64,000 bases of DNA, taken from contig NC_051105.1 of assembly GCF_901709675.1 (NCBI RefSeq), positions 6,067,104 to 6,131,103 of the forward strand. Direction: 5' to 3'. The notes under the pieces are model-generated. The model ran no database searches and had not been told where the DNA came from. It saw only the letters and a program-made list of their open reading frames with translations. Numbering within the stretch: position 1 is the first letter of the stretch; every line of letters begins with the position of its first letter. Of this stretch, positions 1 to 12,100 are shown one piece after another. The DNA is from Syngnathus acus. Taxonomy: Eukaryota > Chordata > Actinopteri > Syngnathiformes > Syngnathidae. The position numbers and the translations under genes are program-made.

Positions 1-1129
1 AATTAGTACAGGTGACATTAACCTCATTGTACATAAATGACCTCCAATTATCACTAATACCCCTTAATATTTAAGCACTTACACTCTAATAATGCATGCA
101 CATTGTGAATCAAGTCAATTTGTGGAGAAAATCAAACGTGTTACATTCCCTTTCATCTGGTGATTAGTGTGGCTCTTCAACGTAAGTGGCCGAAACATGC
201 ATATTTCAAATTAAATAAATTAACCACTAGAGGGTGCTAGAACTGCAAAAATGCATAACCAGGCTTTTTTTTTTTTTTTCATGTTTCTTTATAGTTTGGG
301 GGGCAGCGAAGCTTACACTGTAACCGAGTTGGACTGGACATAGTTAAGACTAACCCAGCAACAACCCCTCTAACACAATAGAGGACTAAAAATAAAGCAT
401 ACTGCAGTTTTAAGAAACCAATTTATGCCTTTATTGGAATGTAACAAGGTATTAAATACACATTTCCCATTCTTTGAATAATTTGGCATTTAATTCACAA
501 AAAAAGCTTTGATCAAACAATACTGGTCCGAGAGTCATTTGAATTCAATTGCATCGTTCTAACCTTGAACTAATTTTCTTTCCCTGCACCACAGAGGTGG
601 AAAACTGCCACTGTCTGAAGTGAAAGCAGATGGGTTCAATGCAATTCAATGAGAAAATACTGTCTACAAAGTTGCACCATCAGATAAAACAGTCAATTGT
701 TCTTTCTTAACCCTTTGTATGATCCTAGACTTACAATTTCAAAAGGCATGTGATGTAATAAACAAGCTCTGATACAGCATTTGAAAATAGAAAGGAGAGA
801 TGCTGATTCGGAACTCACCATAAGTACTCTCGTCTTGAAGTTGCAACAAATGGTATTTATTAGTCAAGGTCAATACCAAACCTGGATATTCACTTCACAA
901 TCCTCACCATCCACTGCATGTTGCTTTGAAAAAACAAAAAAATAAATGCAAAACCGGGAAATGGTTTCATTTTGAAAAGAAACAAAAGGCAGAAAGGAAA
1001 AAAAAAACAGTCAGGTGTCGCTTTTGCGCTTTGCTGTCTCAAGAGCACCACCTCGCCAATGTGTCCTTGACACAAATCAAACTCACCCCCACCCTTCCCT
1101 GTCACCTGCCTCACCGCTGTTGGATTGAG
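1..1129 (-). other. ACTR3 3' UTR and downstream flank
   Basis: No coding exon is visible here. On the minus strand this is the 3' UTR and downstream flank of ACTR3. Possible AATAAA poly(A) signals read on the minus strand from TTTATT at 430-435 and near 851-856. Short T and A tracts occur (about 265-280 and 1003-1010). A 114-residue plus-strand ORF at 926-1270 overlaps the terminal ACTR3 exon antisense, has low complexity, and was not accepted. Confidence 0.6.
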
Positions 1130-4100
1130 TTAAGACATGACTCCAAACACAGGATTGTGGCGACAGATGCTCGGCCCAATCTCTTCATAGTCCTTTTTGG
1201 TGTGGCAAACCTGGTAGAACTCGGGCTGTGGAAGAACAAACACAAGGCAATTAAACAGAAGCATTATTAATACACAGAAAAATGCCCAATCTTTTTAGTA
1301 GTTACAAAGTTCCAGTCATGATCACATTCATCTACCAGTGGCCACAAGTGTGTATCGCTTTGCTACTTACAGTTGATGCTAACATTGAGCCTCCAAACCA
1401 GACAGCATATCTCTGCATATGATGAGTAATAACTTGGACATCAATTGGTTTAGGCTGCGGAGAGACACAATTTAATATAATTCATACCCTACAATGCCTT
1501 CTGCACAAATCATTGTATTTACACCATTAGGCAGTGGCCTCCATTGTCAGATTAGTATATTATTCCGCATCTTTTCCATCAATACATCAGAAGCCGGACA
1601 CTCTGTTGTGATGAAGTACATTTTTCTCACCTTAAGTTTGCCTCCACTCAATTCTTCGCTCATTTTCAGTCTGGCATCAACAGACCTCTTTATATCTCTC
1701 TGCAGACGACGACCAAAATCCCTGAACATTGTGGACCCTCCAGACAGAACAATGTTCTGAGCCAGGAAAAAGTTAGAGGAAACTTTTAATGACACATCTA
1801 AAATCAGCTAAGGGCAGTATGTAGCATCGAAGCAAAATTTATTGAAAAGTACAGACACTGTGAACCTTTGCTTTGTCACAAATCAATGTGACTGATATGT
1901 AATTGTGTGGTATGTGGCAGTAAATGCCAGCTCACCTTATAAAGTGGACGCCTGACATCAATAGGGCAGTTCTGGATGACTTCATCAACAACCTCAGAGA
2001 TCGGTTGGGTGAAGTCTGGGTTGGCAAACTGGGTGGGTAGTAAACCAAGAAGACGTGATGTTTTTTCCCTCTCTTGACACTTATTAATTTGCTATTCGCA
2101 GTTTGTTACGCTCTACTGTAACGAGTGCAGTTCCAGCGAGACTTGTTTTCTGATTTCATTACAAACTCAATTTACACACTCGAAGCAGCTTACTAAAACA
2201 ATACAATTAACAAGAAAAAATTGACAGTGTCTAAAGATGATTGCACACCTTAGGACAAAAGTGTGTTCAACAGAATATGTTGACGACGATAGTTAGCTTG
2301 CACATTTAGCGAAACCTTTGCAAGCAATATGTGGCGATCATAATCAATTTGGAACGTTTGCTGTGATTGTCATCCAAATAAACCTGTTTGTGGTGTTGTG
2401 TTTTTATTTTTTAACTTACCTCTGGGTGAAAGAAGATCTCAGGTCCCAGAAAGCGCTCATATCCCACATCGATAGTGAACTCTTTCTTGTTGATGGTGTT
2501 GATGCCGGTGTATTGCTTAATCCACTTGGAACCATCTGTGTCATACTTGTTAAACTCTTTGACAAGATCTGGGCACACGTAGCTGAAACGCTCCTAAAAG
2601 GTAAGTCAACATTTGTATGAGACTTACCATCACGCTGGAAGACAAGATAGCTCATAATATTCTGAATAAGTTGCTCAAAATTTGAGATATTGAATGATAA
2701 TCAAGGGTGCCACTCAATTTTATTATAGTATATTATTTGTATGTTATTCTAGTTTCGTCAAATCTTTCCTTTTATCCCTTCACTTCTATCTGGATGTGAC
2801 GGGTCAATACCAAGGTGACCGCTGGATCTGCTCCAGGTTTCCTAGCCATTGTCGTAAACAGTAAATATACAATTTCCGTAGTCCTCTATGAAAGTGGACA
2901 GTGTTGAACAATGATGTTGGCATTGATTTGCTTATCGCCTCAAATGTGCTTAAAGAATAAAAGGTGAAAATGTTCATGGAAATAGAAATGACAGAAGATG
3001 AAACTCAAAATGAGGACAAACCTTGACTGCCTTGGCCGTCTCCAGTGACTGCTCTGGTGGTATGCCCACCTCCCTCTCTCTTAGAAGCTGCTGGGTGAAG
3101 TAAGTAATATCTCTTCCTGCGATGGGAATGTGCTTTATACAGCTGCCAATAACATAACCTTCAGCCTGAAAAACAATTTCCCAATAATTAGCTATCACGT
3201 GTACAAGAAGATATTTTGCTAGCTGAAACACTGTAATAAGATCGACTTCTCATTGTGCAAATTAGAATTTAAAAAAACGAGTCATTTGTGTGAATGTTTT
3301 TTCAACGTGTACACTTACCACAGGAATGACATGGGTTACACCGTCACCACTGTCAATAACGGTGCCTGTCAATGTCCTCTCTCCAACTTGCCTGGACGTC
3401 CAAGAGGCTGCAAGAGCAAGGACGGCCTGTCGAACAGTCATGCGTTGATATTATTGTTAAAGCACAATGTGGAATTAAACGGTCAGTAGATGCACAGCAT
3501 CTTTCTGAAACAATTGGAAAATGAAATCAATGATTCTGACCTGCACAGCAATGTACAGCCCTGGAACATTGAAGGATTCAAACATGATCTCTGCTGTGTA
3601 TTCTCGGTTTTCTGGTGTGTTCAAAGGAGGTTCTGTCTGTCATTTTATGTAAAAACACAAACATTTAGAATATAATTACAACTGGTCACAGATTGCTGTG
3701 ATCTGCAGAGACATGGAACCATTTTTATAAATAAAGATGGTCCAAATCTTCTGATTTCAGGCTCTCAAAACGAAATAAGATATTCACATTTGATTTTATC
3801 TGGGAAAACAATGACGACCAAACCTTCTTGTGTGCTATTGCTTAACTGTTGTGTAGTTGTTTTTTTAAATCACTAAATAATACCAAATAAACAAATAATT
3901 GGTTAATAAACAACAATGGAGGGAAAATGTTTTGTAGCACACTTCAACGCAAATAAAATTGTATACGATTGTTTGATTTGACTTGGACGTATTTAAAAGC
4001 ACTGAAGACAAAATGGATATTGGCAATATATTGTAATGGACATTTAAGACATACATACATACATACATACAGTTTTAAATGTGCCTACTACATAGGTCGT

Positions 4101-6266
4101 ATGCTACTTTTTTTTACCAATATAGAGCAGAGAAATATTCTCACCAAGAGGAAGTAGTGATCTTCAGGTTCAGCCCTCAAGTACTTGAAGATGATTTGCT
4201 CCATGAAGCGCTCCATTAGGTCCCAGTCTTCAACAATCCCATGACGGATTGGCCACTATTGACATCCAATAATAAGAAGATAAAAATGAAAACAAGAATC
4301 ACTATAATCTCGAACGGCGTCTCCCAAAAAACACCCGAAACCCCAAAATATATCATGTAATAAAATATGTGTGAACCAAGGATCGCTTCCACATACGACT
4401 GTCTCTGTCAGAACAGAATAACTCAGAGTGACAACAAAACAGTCAGGGTCAGGTACCTTTGTGGAATATGTGGGCTTGTCTACAGCTTCATCTCCAATAT
4501 AGAAATCCAAGTCATCCACCCCCTTCATCATTCTCCGCTGAGCTTGGTCTCCAACCTTAGCTGACTCTTTGATGGCAATACCTGAAAAGAAAATTCAAAT
4601 TCACATGGTCGGCAAACAATACAAATGTCTCTTAATTAAGATGTGAAATTGTTACATTGTCTATTTAAAGCCATTTTATTTGATACAAATACCGGTACTT
4701 TCAAAAGTATATAAAATTGTCAACAATTCAAACTTTTGTGGGTTGTTGAAGCACTGAAAGACTTCCTCTTCTAAAAGGCACATTGCAGGCACTGAGCTCG
4801 TGTGAGCTGAAGCTATCATGGAAAACTCACATGATGGAACGATGAACTGTGGCTCGGTGTTCCCTGCATACCCCAGTTTGGTGTAACTGGAAAAAAAAAA
4901 AAAAAAAAAAAAGTCAAACCCCAAAATGACAAAAGTCAATGTTTATCTTAAGTACAAGGATAGCTTTTTCAAATAATGTACAGTAAAAAAAATAACGCAG
5001 TCTACTAGTTGGACTCCCAACAGGAAGTTTACTGAAAAAAATATTCATGACTCAGCTGATGCCTGCATATGAATTTGATCCTGTAAACCCAACTCCATTT
5101 CTATCAGTAACAATGGTAAAAAAAAAATCTCACAAATCTTGGCTGGCACCTTCCTCTAATAACCATTCGCTAACTTGAACAAAAAACCTGACGATGTAAT
5201 TGAAGTCACAATTACTACAAAAAAAAAAAAAAACAGACTCAGAATCAATAATATGTGGCAGCAGACATACTTTAGGCCTTCATACCATTGAACAGTCCCA
5301 GCTTGCCCACCTCAACCTGCCTCAACAGGTTCAAACTCCACCACAAGACTGATTGGGGGATATTCATGCACCAGATGAAAGTTGTTGGAAACAGTGTTTT
5401 AAAAATCCCAGAAAGACAACAGTTGACAGCCACTGGTAGAAAGCAGTTTGCAGGAGGAAGTGGGTGGTTTTTTTAAGGTATGCAATGTGAGGATGTACAG
5501 GCTTGAAGTAGACTGAAAACAATCCAAATCTAAGATTGCAAATTGTAGTTCCTTGCACAAACACAGTTTTAATAAATGACAGAACTTCCAGGTAAGACAC
5601 ATAATGACACATTTCTTATACATCATTAAATGTGCAACGATGTGAGAAAGGTGCAAAATGTTAAATAAAAGCAAACATGAATTAAGGTTTGAGCTCTTCA
5701 ATTTTCTGACGAAAACGCCCCAAATATTTCAGAAATCACCAAAAGGCCCACGATGCAAGGAATAACCATATATGGACTAAAAAGACTGAATGAGGAAGTG
5801 TGCGCAGGAAATACCGCTATACTGCGCTTGCGCATATGTAGCTAAGGCACGGGCACTCGGGAGAAAACATTTTAAATCAAACGCTACGCATCCAACAAAA
5901 GACTACTAAATGAATTAAACTTAAGCGGGATAGGATTTCCCTATCATGTCTTGACCTGACGACGTTATAAACGCAATGAAATCTACTTGACAGGAAGAAA
6001 CACCCGTAAATTGCCGGAGACTAACGTAGGCAAACAAGCAATGTCGCACACATGATTGACCCACTGAGCAGGCTATTTGGGTTTTGATAACGTTTAAAAG
6101 GCGATCCGACAGCAAGTTGGCAAACTAGAATTATTAATTAGACGCGCAGACATACACGCCCCGTTTTTACCCCTGCTGTTTACAGCGTCTCTCGCTTCAC
6201 ACCCGGGCCCTGTGCATCTTACCCAGTACCGCAGTCCACAACACACGCCGGTAGCCTTCCAGCCAT
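1130..6266 (-). CDS. actr3: Actin-related protein 3 (Arp2/3 complex subunit)
   Basis: Arp3 pairs with Arp2 in the seven-subunit Arp2/3 complex that nucleates branched actin filaments in the cell cortex. Twelve coding exons read on the minus strand: 6223-6266, 4831-4886, 4457-4581, 4145-4255, 3541-3636, 3319-3426, 3022-3165, 2420-2593, 1936-2028, 1631-1756, 1371-1454 and 1130-1225. They sum to 1257 nt, giving 418 residues, the length of vertebrate Arp3, and all introns are GT-AG. The protein starts [15 protein letters not shown], carries the actin-fold nucleotide loop ([12 protein letters not shown]) and the [17 protein letters not shown] segment, and ends [10 protein letters not shown]. The start is fixed by the short first exon, which ends two bases into a glycine codon and joins exactly to [12 protein letters not shown]. 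The gene is divergent from the MADF gene at 6882. Identity is near certain from sequence similarity; exon ends were read by eye. Confidence 0.96.
4046..4071. repeat. (ACAT)n microsatellite
   Basis: A short run of catacatac units inside the ACTR3 intron between the exons at 4145-4255 and 3541-3636. Confidence 0.8.
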
Positions 6267-6881
6267 CTTTCCCCGAGTTTCTGATGTGTAGAACGGGTAA
6301 GATGACGTCTAGCAGGCCGTGTCAGCAGAAGAATCCAACCGGCGAGTTCTCCACAAGCGGAACCCCAAGCCCAGCCCGCACACAGTGGCGTTTCCACTTT
6401 CCACTTCCGTACTACTCGGCTTCTGGTTGATAGGGCAGGGGGAGTCGGGGGAGAGGCAAGATGGCGGGGGCCCGACGAGTGAAGCAAAATGCAAGTAAAG
6501 CAAATCCGAAAGAGAAAGCATTACTTTGGGGCTTCTTTCAAACAGGCTCTAAATGTTCTTTTTTTTTTTAATCTGTCAGCATTTCCTCTGTGTTGTAGTA
6601 GTACACTTACGTGTGTCCCGCGTGGCATGAATTTAGGGTGTTTTATTATTTTATGTTATTGTTTGGGATTGTGTTATGTAACCACTAAATGGTATTTTTG
6701 AATAATTAATTCGCACATTGTGCACAAAAATAAATAACTTCCAATACATGATTGTTTATGTTTATTGTTCTCGCTCCACACCAGCAGGTGGCAGCATTGT
6801 CATGAAGGCAAACGAAAGGAAGCTAGTCATTATCCATCCGAGGGGAAGCAGGCGCCACAGTTTCATAAATAACGAAAAGCC
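6267..6881. promoter_or_regulatory. Divergent promoter region ACTR3 / MADF gene
   Basis: This 615-bp interval separates two oppositely oriented start codons. An ETS-type CACTTCCG lies near 6400-6407. A YY1-type AAGATGGCGG core lies at about 6459-6468 on the plus strand, a motif often found at or just after transcription starts, so it may mark the 5' end of the rightward gene. A CTCF-like motif follows at 6781-6794. Motif calls are by eye and the transcription starts are inferred. Confidence 0.5.
6781..6794 (+). promoter_or_regulatory. CTCF-like motif
   Basis: CCAGCAGGTGGCAG fits every position of the vertebrate CTCF core consensus CCASYAGRKGGCRS. It lies between two divergent genes. Occupancy cannot be seen from sequence. 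Confidence 0.45.
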
Positions 6882-8067
6882 ATGGCACATTTTCGTGGTC
6901 AGATTCGGGGGCCACACTGGGGCGCCAAAAGGGATAACGTACTAATAGATTTCTGGAAAAGGCACGAATGTTTGTTTAATTCCTCGCTGGAGTCTTTCTA
7001 CGACAGGGACATGAAGACAAAGCTGTGGTCCGAGTGCGCCTTGTTGCTGGGGAAGTCTGGTATGAGTGACAATTTGATGTTAGTTTTTGTCCTGATTAAC
7101 GTATAGACTTAATATCTAGTATGTCTGATTGTGTTTTATTCCTTATTCACACCAGTATGCGATGTTGTGAGAAGATCACGATCTCTGCGGACTCAGTATG
7201 GAAGGGTGTTATGGCACCCAGAGAGGGTCAATACTTTTCAGCAAAGGATGCTGAGAGAGAAACTAGATTTTCTGAGACCTTACATTGTGCGAAGACGAGG
7301 TGATTCCTATCCGGTAAGTGTAAACCGATCTGCAAAATAAATGTTTGTTGATTGTGATTTTCCGTACGACTTTGTTGCAGGAGGACAAGTCCGATGAGCA
7401 TGAGGATGATGAGGCAGAGGTTGAGACTGAGGGGAGTAATGATCATGAGCCAGGTACAAGCACATTTGGGAGCCCATTGGATGATGATGAGGCTGGGCAA
7501 GATCCAAATGAGGAATTTCCATCTGAGGCATCCACCTCAAACCCTTCTTCTTACTGTGCAAATACACAACCTCATCTAGCAGAGACTATGTCCTTGAGTT
7601 TTGAACCTCATGATGACAAAAGCTCACCTGATGTTCCTGAACAGTTACCAGCAAATCTATCAAATCACGACGTATTAAACCAGTTTGTCAACGTCATGCT
7701 GGCAGATATGCGTCAGATTAAAGACAACATGGTGCTTATCCGACTTCGCCGAGATATCACTGACCTGGTGTTCAAAGCAGTGGAGGAGGACATGCAAAGA
7801 CGCAATCCAGTGCCCTCTCTGCAGCCAGGAGAAAATACACAACTACCAAGCTCCTCAAGGCCTCCAACTTCCTTGCAGAGGGTGTTCAAGAGAAAGAACA
7901 GGGGACCTGTAAAGCACATAAGGAGGTTTTGCAGGAACCAAACAGGTCAGGTGCTTGAGGGGATTAATGGAAATATCCCTCAGGCTATGATTCAAGCTTC
8001 GGAGATCAAATTAGAAATAGATCCGCACATGGTTAAGACAGAGGATGAGACACTTACTGTTCTGTGA
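6882..8067 (+). CDS. MADF-BESS-like DNA-binding protein
   Basis: Three coding exons (6882-7059, 7156-7313, 7381-8067; 1023 nt, 340 residues) join with GT-AG introns of 96 and 67 bp. Residues about 20-105 form a MADF (Myb/SANT-like) domain: LIDFWKRHECLFN, YDRDMKTKLWSECALLLG, a TQYGRVLW segment and a terminal LDFLRPYI. After an acidic, Ser/Pro-rich middle, residues about 209-256 resemble the BESS motif that follows MADF domains (FVNVMLADMRQIKD). MADF-BESS proteins are sequence-specific transcription factors, many of them related to transposon-derived Myb-like proteins, so a nuclear regulatory role is likely. The ATG at 6882 is the first in the frame and precedes the domain by about 20 residues. 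I do not recognise a named orthologue. The class is fairly sure; targets are unknown. Confidence 0.78.
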
Positions 8068-8355
8068 CATTTCCATCATTGTGCGTGAATCACTGGTATT
8101 CAACAAATCAATCTGATCAGAAGTTGACATGATTGGTGATGACTTAATATTGCCAGTGAATGGCCAAACGAGGTAATCATTTTAGACTAGGCATAGGCCG
8201 GTTACCGGATTAATGATTTACCATACTTTTAAATAGTCAAGATTTTAATAACTGCTAATATTGGCTGTCACTGGTAATATGCTGCTCTTTTCTTTTTTGA
8301 CGGAATGTCGGAGTTGAGTAAACGAAACGCATATTTTATTCTTATTAATATGTCT

Positions 8356-8413
<58 letters not shown>

Positions 8414-9146
8414 CACAGTTAAAACACAAATGATATTTATTTATTTATTGAAACTTTTTTTATATAAATATTCAATATTTTGTTTAAAAATAAAATATAT
8501 TGTGTTCAAAGGGGAGGCTCAGTTTTTATTTTCCCAAATATTTTACAATGTTTTTAGTTTTGTAAATTTAGTACAGTGAAACAGCAATATATTTGCTCAT
8601 GATTATTAGACTGTCCGACTATATTAATATATTAACTAAGCATAAAGTGGGTGAAAGAAGTTAACTTTTTGGTGCGCAGCAATATTTGATTTTTCAAACA
8701 ATGATGTTCCTTATGATTGCCATAGCTAGAATCCATCATTATTCCAGAACATTTTAAACCTGTATTTCTTAACCAGGCATTTATGATTTAAAAGGAATGT
8801 TTATGTTTTAGTGTGTTATTCATTCAAATCATTGGAATAATTTTACATTTCTGATTCTTCAGGATGCCAAATCAAACGAAAAGAGGGTCAACTATATAGA
8901 CATTTCTCTGACATAACAATAAAATCGATAAATGTCACCTGTCTTTGTGTGCATGAATTGCTAGTTAAAATTTAATTTGTTAAGTTGCATGATCGTTTTA
9001 AACACATTTTTAGTATTTCTATAGGGCATTTTGCTTAACACCTTGTGGGGTCCTTGACATTTCCATTCAGGCAACTTTCAGGTTGCTCCTAAAATAGGGT
9101 CCTGACACCCGTCCAGTCCGCTTACACGTGTGATTCAGTCGTCAAC
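8068..9146. other. Intergenic, AT-rich
   Basis: No gene is supported. It holds the 3' end of the MADF gene (candidate AATAAA near 8486 and 8917), a (TA)n/(CA)n microsatellite at 8361-8416, and the presumed DDX18 promoter just before 9147. Confidence 0.6.
8361..8416. repeat. (TA)n-(CA)n microsatellite
   Basis: About 48 bp of alternating TA interrupted by one G, followed by a short CA run. A small ORF over it is an artefact of the repeat. Confidence 0.85.
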
Positions 9147-12100
9147 ATGGCCGATTTACAGATGAAAATTCTCCGTAAGAAAATACAGAAAAGAAATGAA
9201 AAAAACAAAGAGCGCAAGCTACTCAAGAAGTGCGCCGAGGAGGAGGAGTCTGGTAAGTAGCGATCGTCAAAGTGTAATGTTTCTTTTCTCGACGACGACG
9301 GTTAGCTTCCTTAGCGTCGTTAGCTTCTCGCGGCATGATTTCTAATTATGTTTCAGCAAATAAACATCTGAAAAAGTCTATGGTAAATGATCTTGTAATT
9401 GCCCTTAATGCATTTTGTTGCATCATTGTTTGCGTCCTGTAAACACGTAGGCTACATCAACAATAAGTAAGCCCATCAAAACTGTTTGAAATTCACATTA
9501 CGATTCGACATTTATCACAGTGACGTCAGAGGGAGTGGATGAGAAATCCACTCAAGAAGCGTGCAAGACCAAAGCCAAACTCATCCAAGAACAGCAGAAG
9601 CAGGACGATGAGCCAGTTGACATTGAAACTAGTGCACAGAGAAGCGCTGGAAAGCAGAAGAAAAAGAAACGAAAACCGCCTCTCACGCCTGAATCACCAG
9701 GTAACACAACTCTGAAGCTGTAATGAACCACTACGTAAACAATGCGTCATTACTGCCATTTCTCAAATTGATATCTTTTTCTTAGCTGAGAAAAAGCCCA
9801 AAACTGTACACCAAGTTAATGGTGAGAATGATGGCTGTGAGATGAAGGAAGAGGAGGAACCTGAATCACCAGGTAACACAATTCTGAAGCTGTAGGGAAC
9901 CACTGCGTAAACAATACGTCACTGTCATTTCTCAAATTGATATCGTTTCCTTAGCTGAGAAAAAGCCCAAAACTGTGCACGAAGTTAATGGTGAAAAAGA
10001 TGGCTGTGAGATGGAGGAAGAGGAGGAACCCGTCAAACCACATGAGCAGGATGAGGAGGATGGTGAGAAAGAAGATGTTCCCGAATTACCATTTGGCTTG
10101 ACAGGTAATTATCATTTCCCATTCATCCGCTTGTTAACGTTTATCATGCTTGTGAATACTATTGCCTATGTGTTGCCCTTTCAATGTTTCCATCATGATA
10201 CGGGTGTCAACCAAGGCATACATAAACACTTGTGGTTGTCTTGGATATGAGAGGAGTCACCTATGCTTCCTCTGATAAAACTAACCCCAAGTACACATTT
10301 TATTGTTAAATGTCACACTGCAACTAAATAATGGTTTAAACATAAATTCATCTGTCTTTTTTCTTTTCAATTACTCAATCAGATTATTAAAATATAATTG
10401 CAATTCTAATCTGTTGGCCTTTCTGTCCAGGAGCGTTTGAGGACACGTCTTTTGCTTCTCTCGCTGAACTGGTGAGTGAAAACACGCTGAAAGGAGTGAA
10501 GGAAATGGGCTTCGAACACATGACGGACATCCAGCACAAAAGCATTCGTCCTCTGCTGGATGGAAGGTGAGCATCCGATTCTTGGTCATTCGTTTGAAGT
10601 TTTAGGATGTGTGTAGTAATGATGTCACTTACTGTATTCAAATAAATTGCAGCTATTATTAACGTTGTTGATTGTGTTTGTTTTGTTGGACAGAGATGTG
10701 CTGGCTGCTGCCAAGACAGGGAGTGGTAAAACCCTGGCCTTCCTAATCCCATCCATAGAGCTCATCTACAAACTTAGATTCATGCCCAGAAATGGTAATG
10801 ATTGTTCGCCTCATCCATTGTTTAAGAAGGAATATTGAAAAGATGTTGATTTTTCTCCGGGTTTTACTCATAAGTTGTTTTTGTCTGCCCTCTTGCTATC
10901 AGGGACCGGTGTAGTGATTCTTTCTCCGACGCGCGAGTTGGCAATGCAGACGTATGGTGTGATCAAAGAACTGATGACCCACCACGTGCATACCTATGGC
11001 CTGATTATGGGAGGCAGCAATCGATCAGCAGAGGCCCAAAAACTGGCCAACGGTATCAACATCTTGGTGGCAACACCAGGCCGGCTTCTGGATCACCTCC
11101 AGGTGAGCTGAGCTCCATCTGTACAATAATATCTTCAATCATTCATTTTAAAAGTGTTGTACGACTAAAGCCATTTGTTTGCGCCGATATGACAGAAAAG
11201 GCTACTAAAAGTTGCCATCCTTCTATTCATTCTTGTCCATTTTTTAGGGGGGCAGTCATGTTTTGTCACTTTATAATTTCCCTCATTTGTGTAAAACTGA
11301 TGCGACCCTTTCTGCGCATTTGTATCCTTAGAACACACCCGGCTTCATGTACAAGAACTTGCAGTGTTTGATTATTGATGAAGCTGATCGAATCTTGGAG
11401 GTGGGCTTCGAGGAAGAACTGAAGCAGATCATAAAGCTTCTGCCTAGTATGTGTTTTTTTTTTTTCCTGGTTCCTAGTGTCTATTCTTTTGTAGTTCCTT
11501 ATGCCAATCAATGTTTCTAATGCCTATAACAATGTAAAATGTTATTCAGTCCGTTTTTTAGGTCAAAATCAGAGTAAATGAGAGTTGGTGTGTCTTTTCT
11601 GTAGAGAAAAGACAGACCATGCTGTTTTCAGCAACACAGACGCGCAAGGTGGAGGACTTGGCTCGTATTTCTCTGAAGAAAGAGCCGCTCTATGTTGGGG
11701 TGGATGACAACAAGGACACTGCCACTGTCGATGGTTTGGAGCAGGTATGTTGATGGCGCGGCGTCTGATGTGGTCAGGCTCTCTCTTCACGATTGTCCCC
11801 TTTTATCGCAGGGCTATGTCGTATGTCCATCGGAGAAGCGCTTCTTGTTGCTCTTCACCTTCCTGAAGAAGAACCGCAAGAAGAAGCTCATGGTCTTCTT
11901 CTCTTCCTGCATGTCTGTCAAATTCCACTATGAGCTCCTCAACTATATCGACCTCCCCGTCATGGCCATTCATGTAAGTCGTGACATAAATTGTCAGTCC
12001 CACTTGTGTTATCTGGACCTGTCAAGAAACCGGGTTCTTCATCGTTTTAGGGCAAGCAAAAGCAGACCAAACGCACCACCACCTTCTTCCAATTCTGCAA

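Noticed and set aside
926-1270. 114-residue plus-strand ORF
   Set aside because: Lys-rich, antisense to the terminal ACTR3 exon and 3' UTR, with no domain.
8355-8579. 74-residue ORF
   Set aside because: Arises from the TA/CA microsatellite and AT-rich flank.
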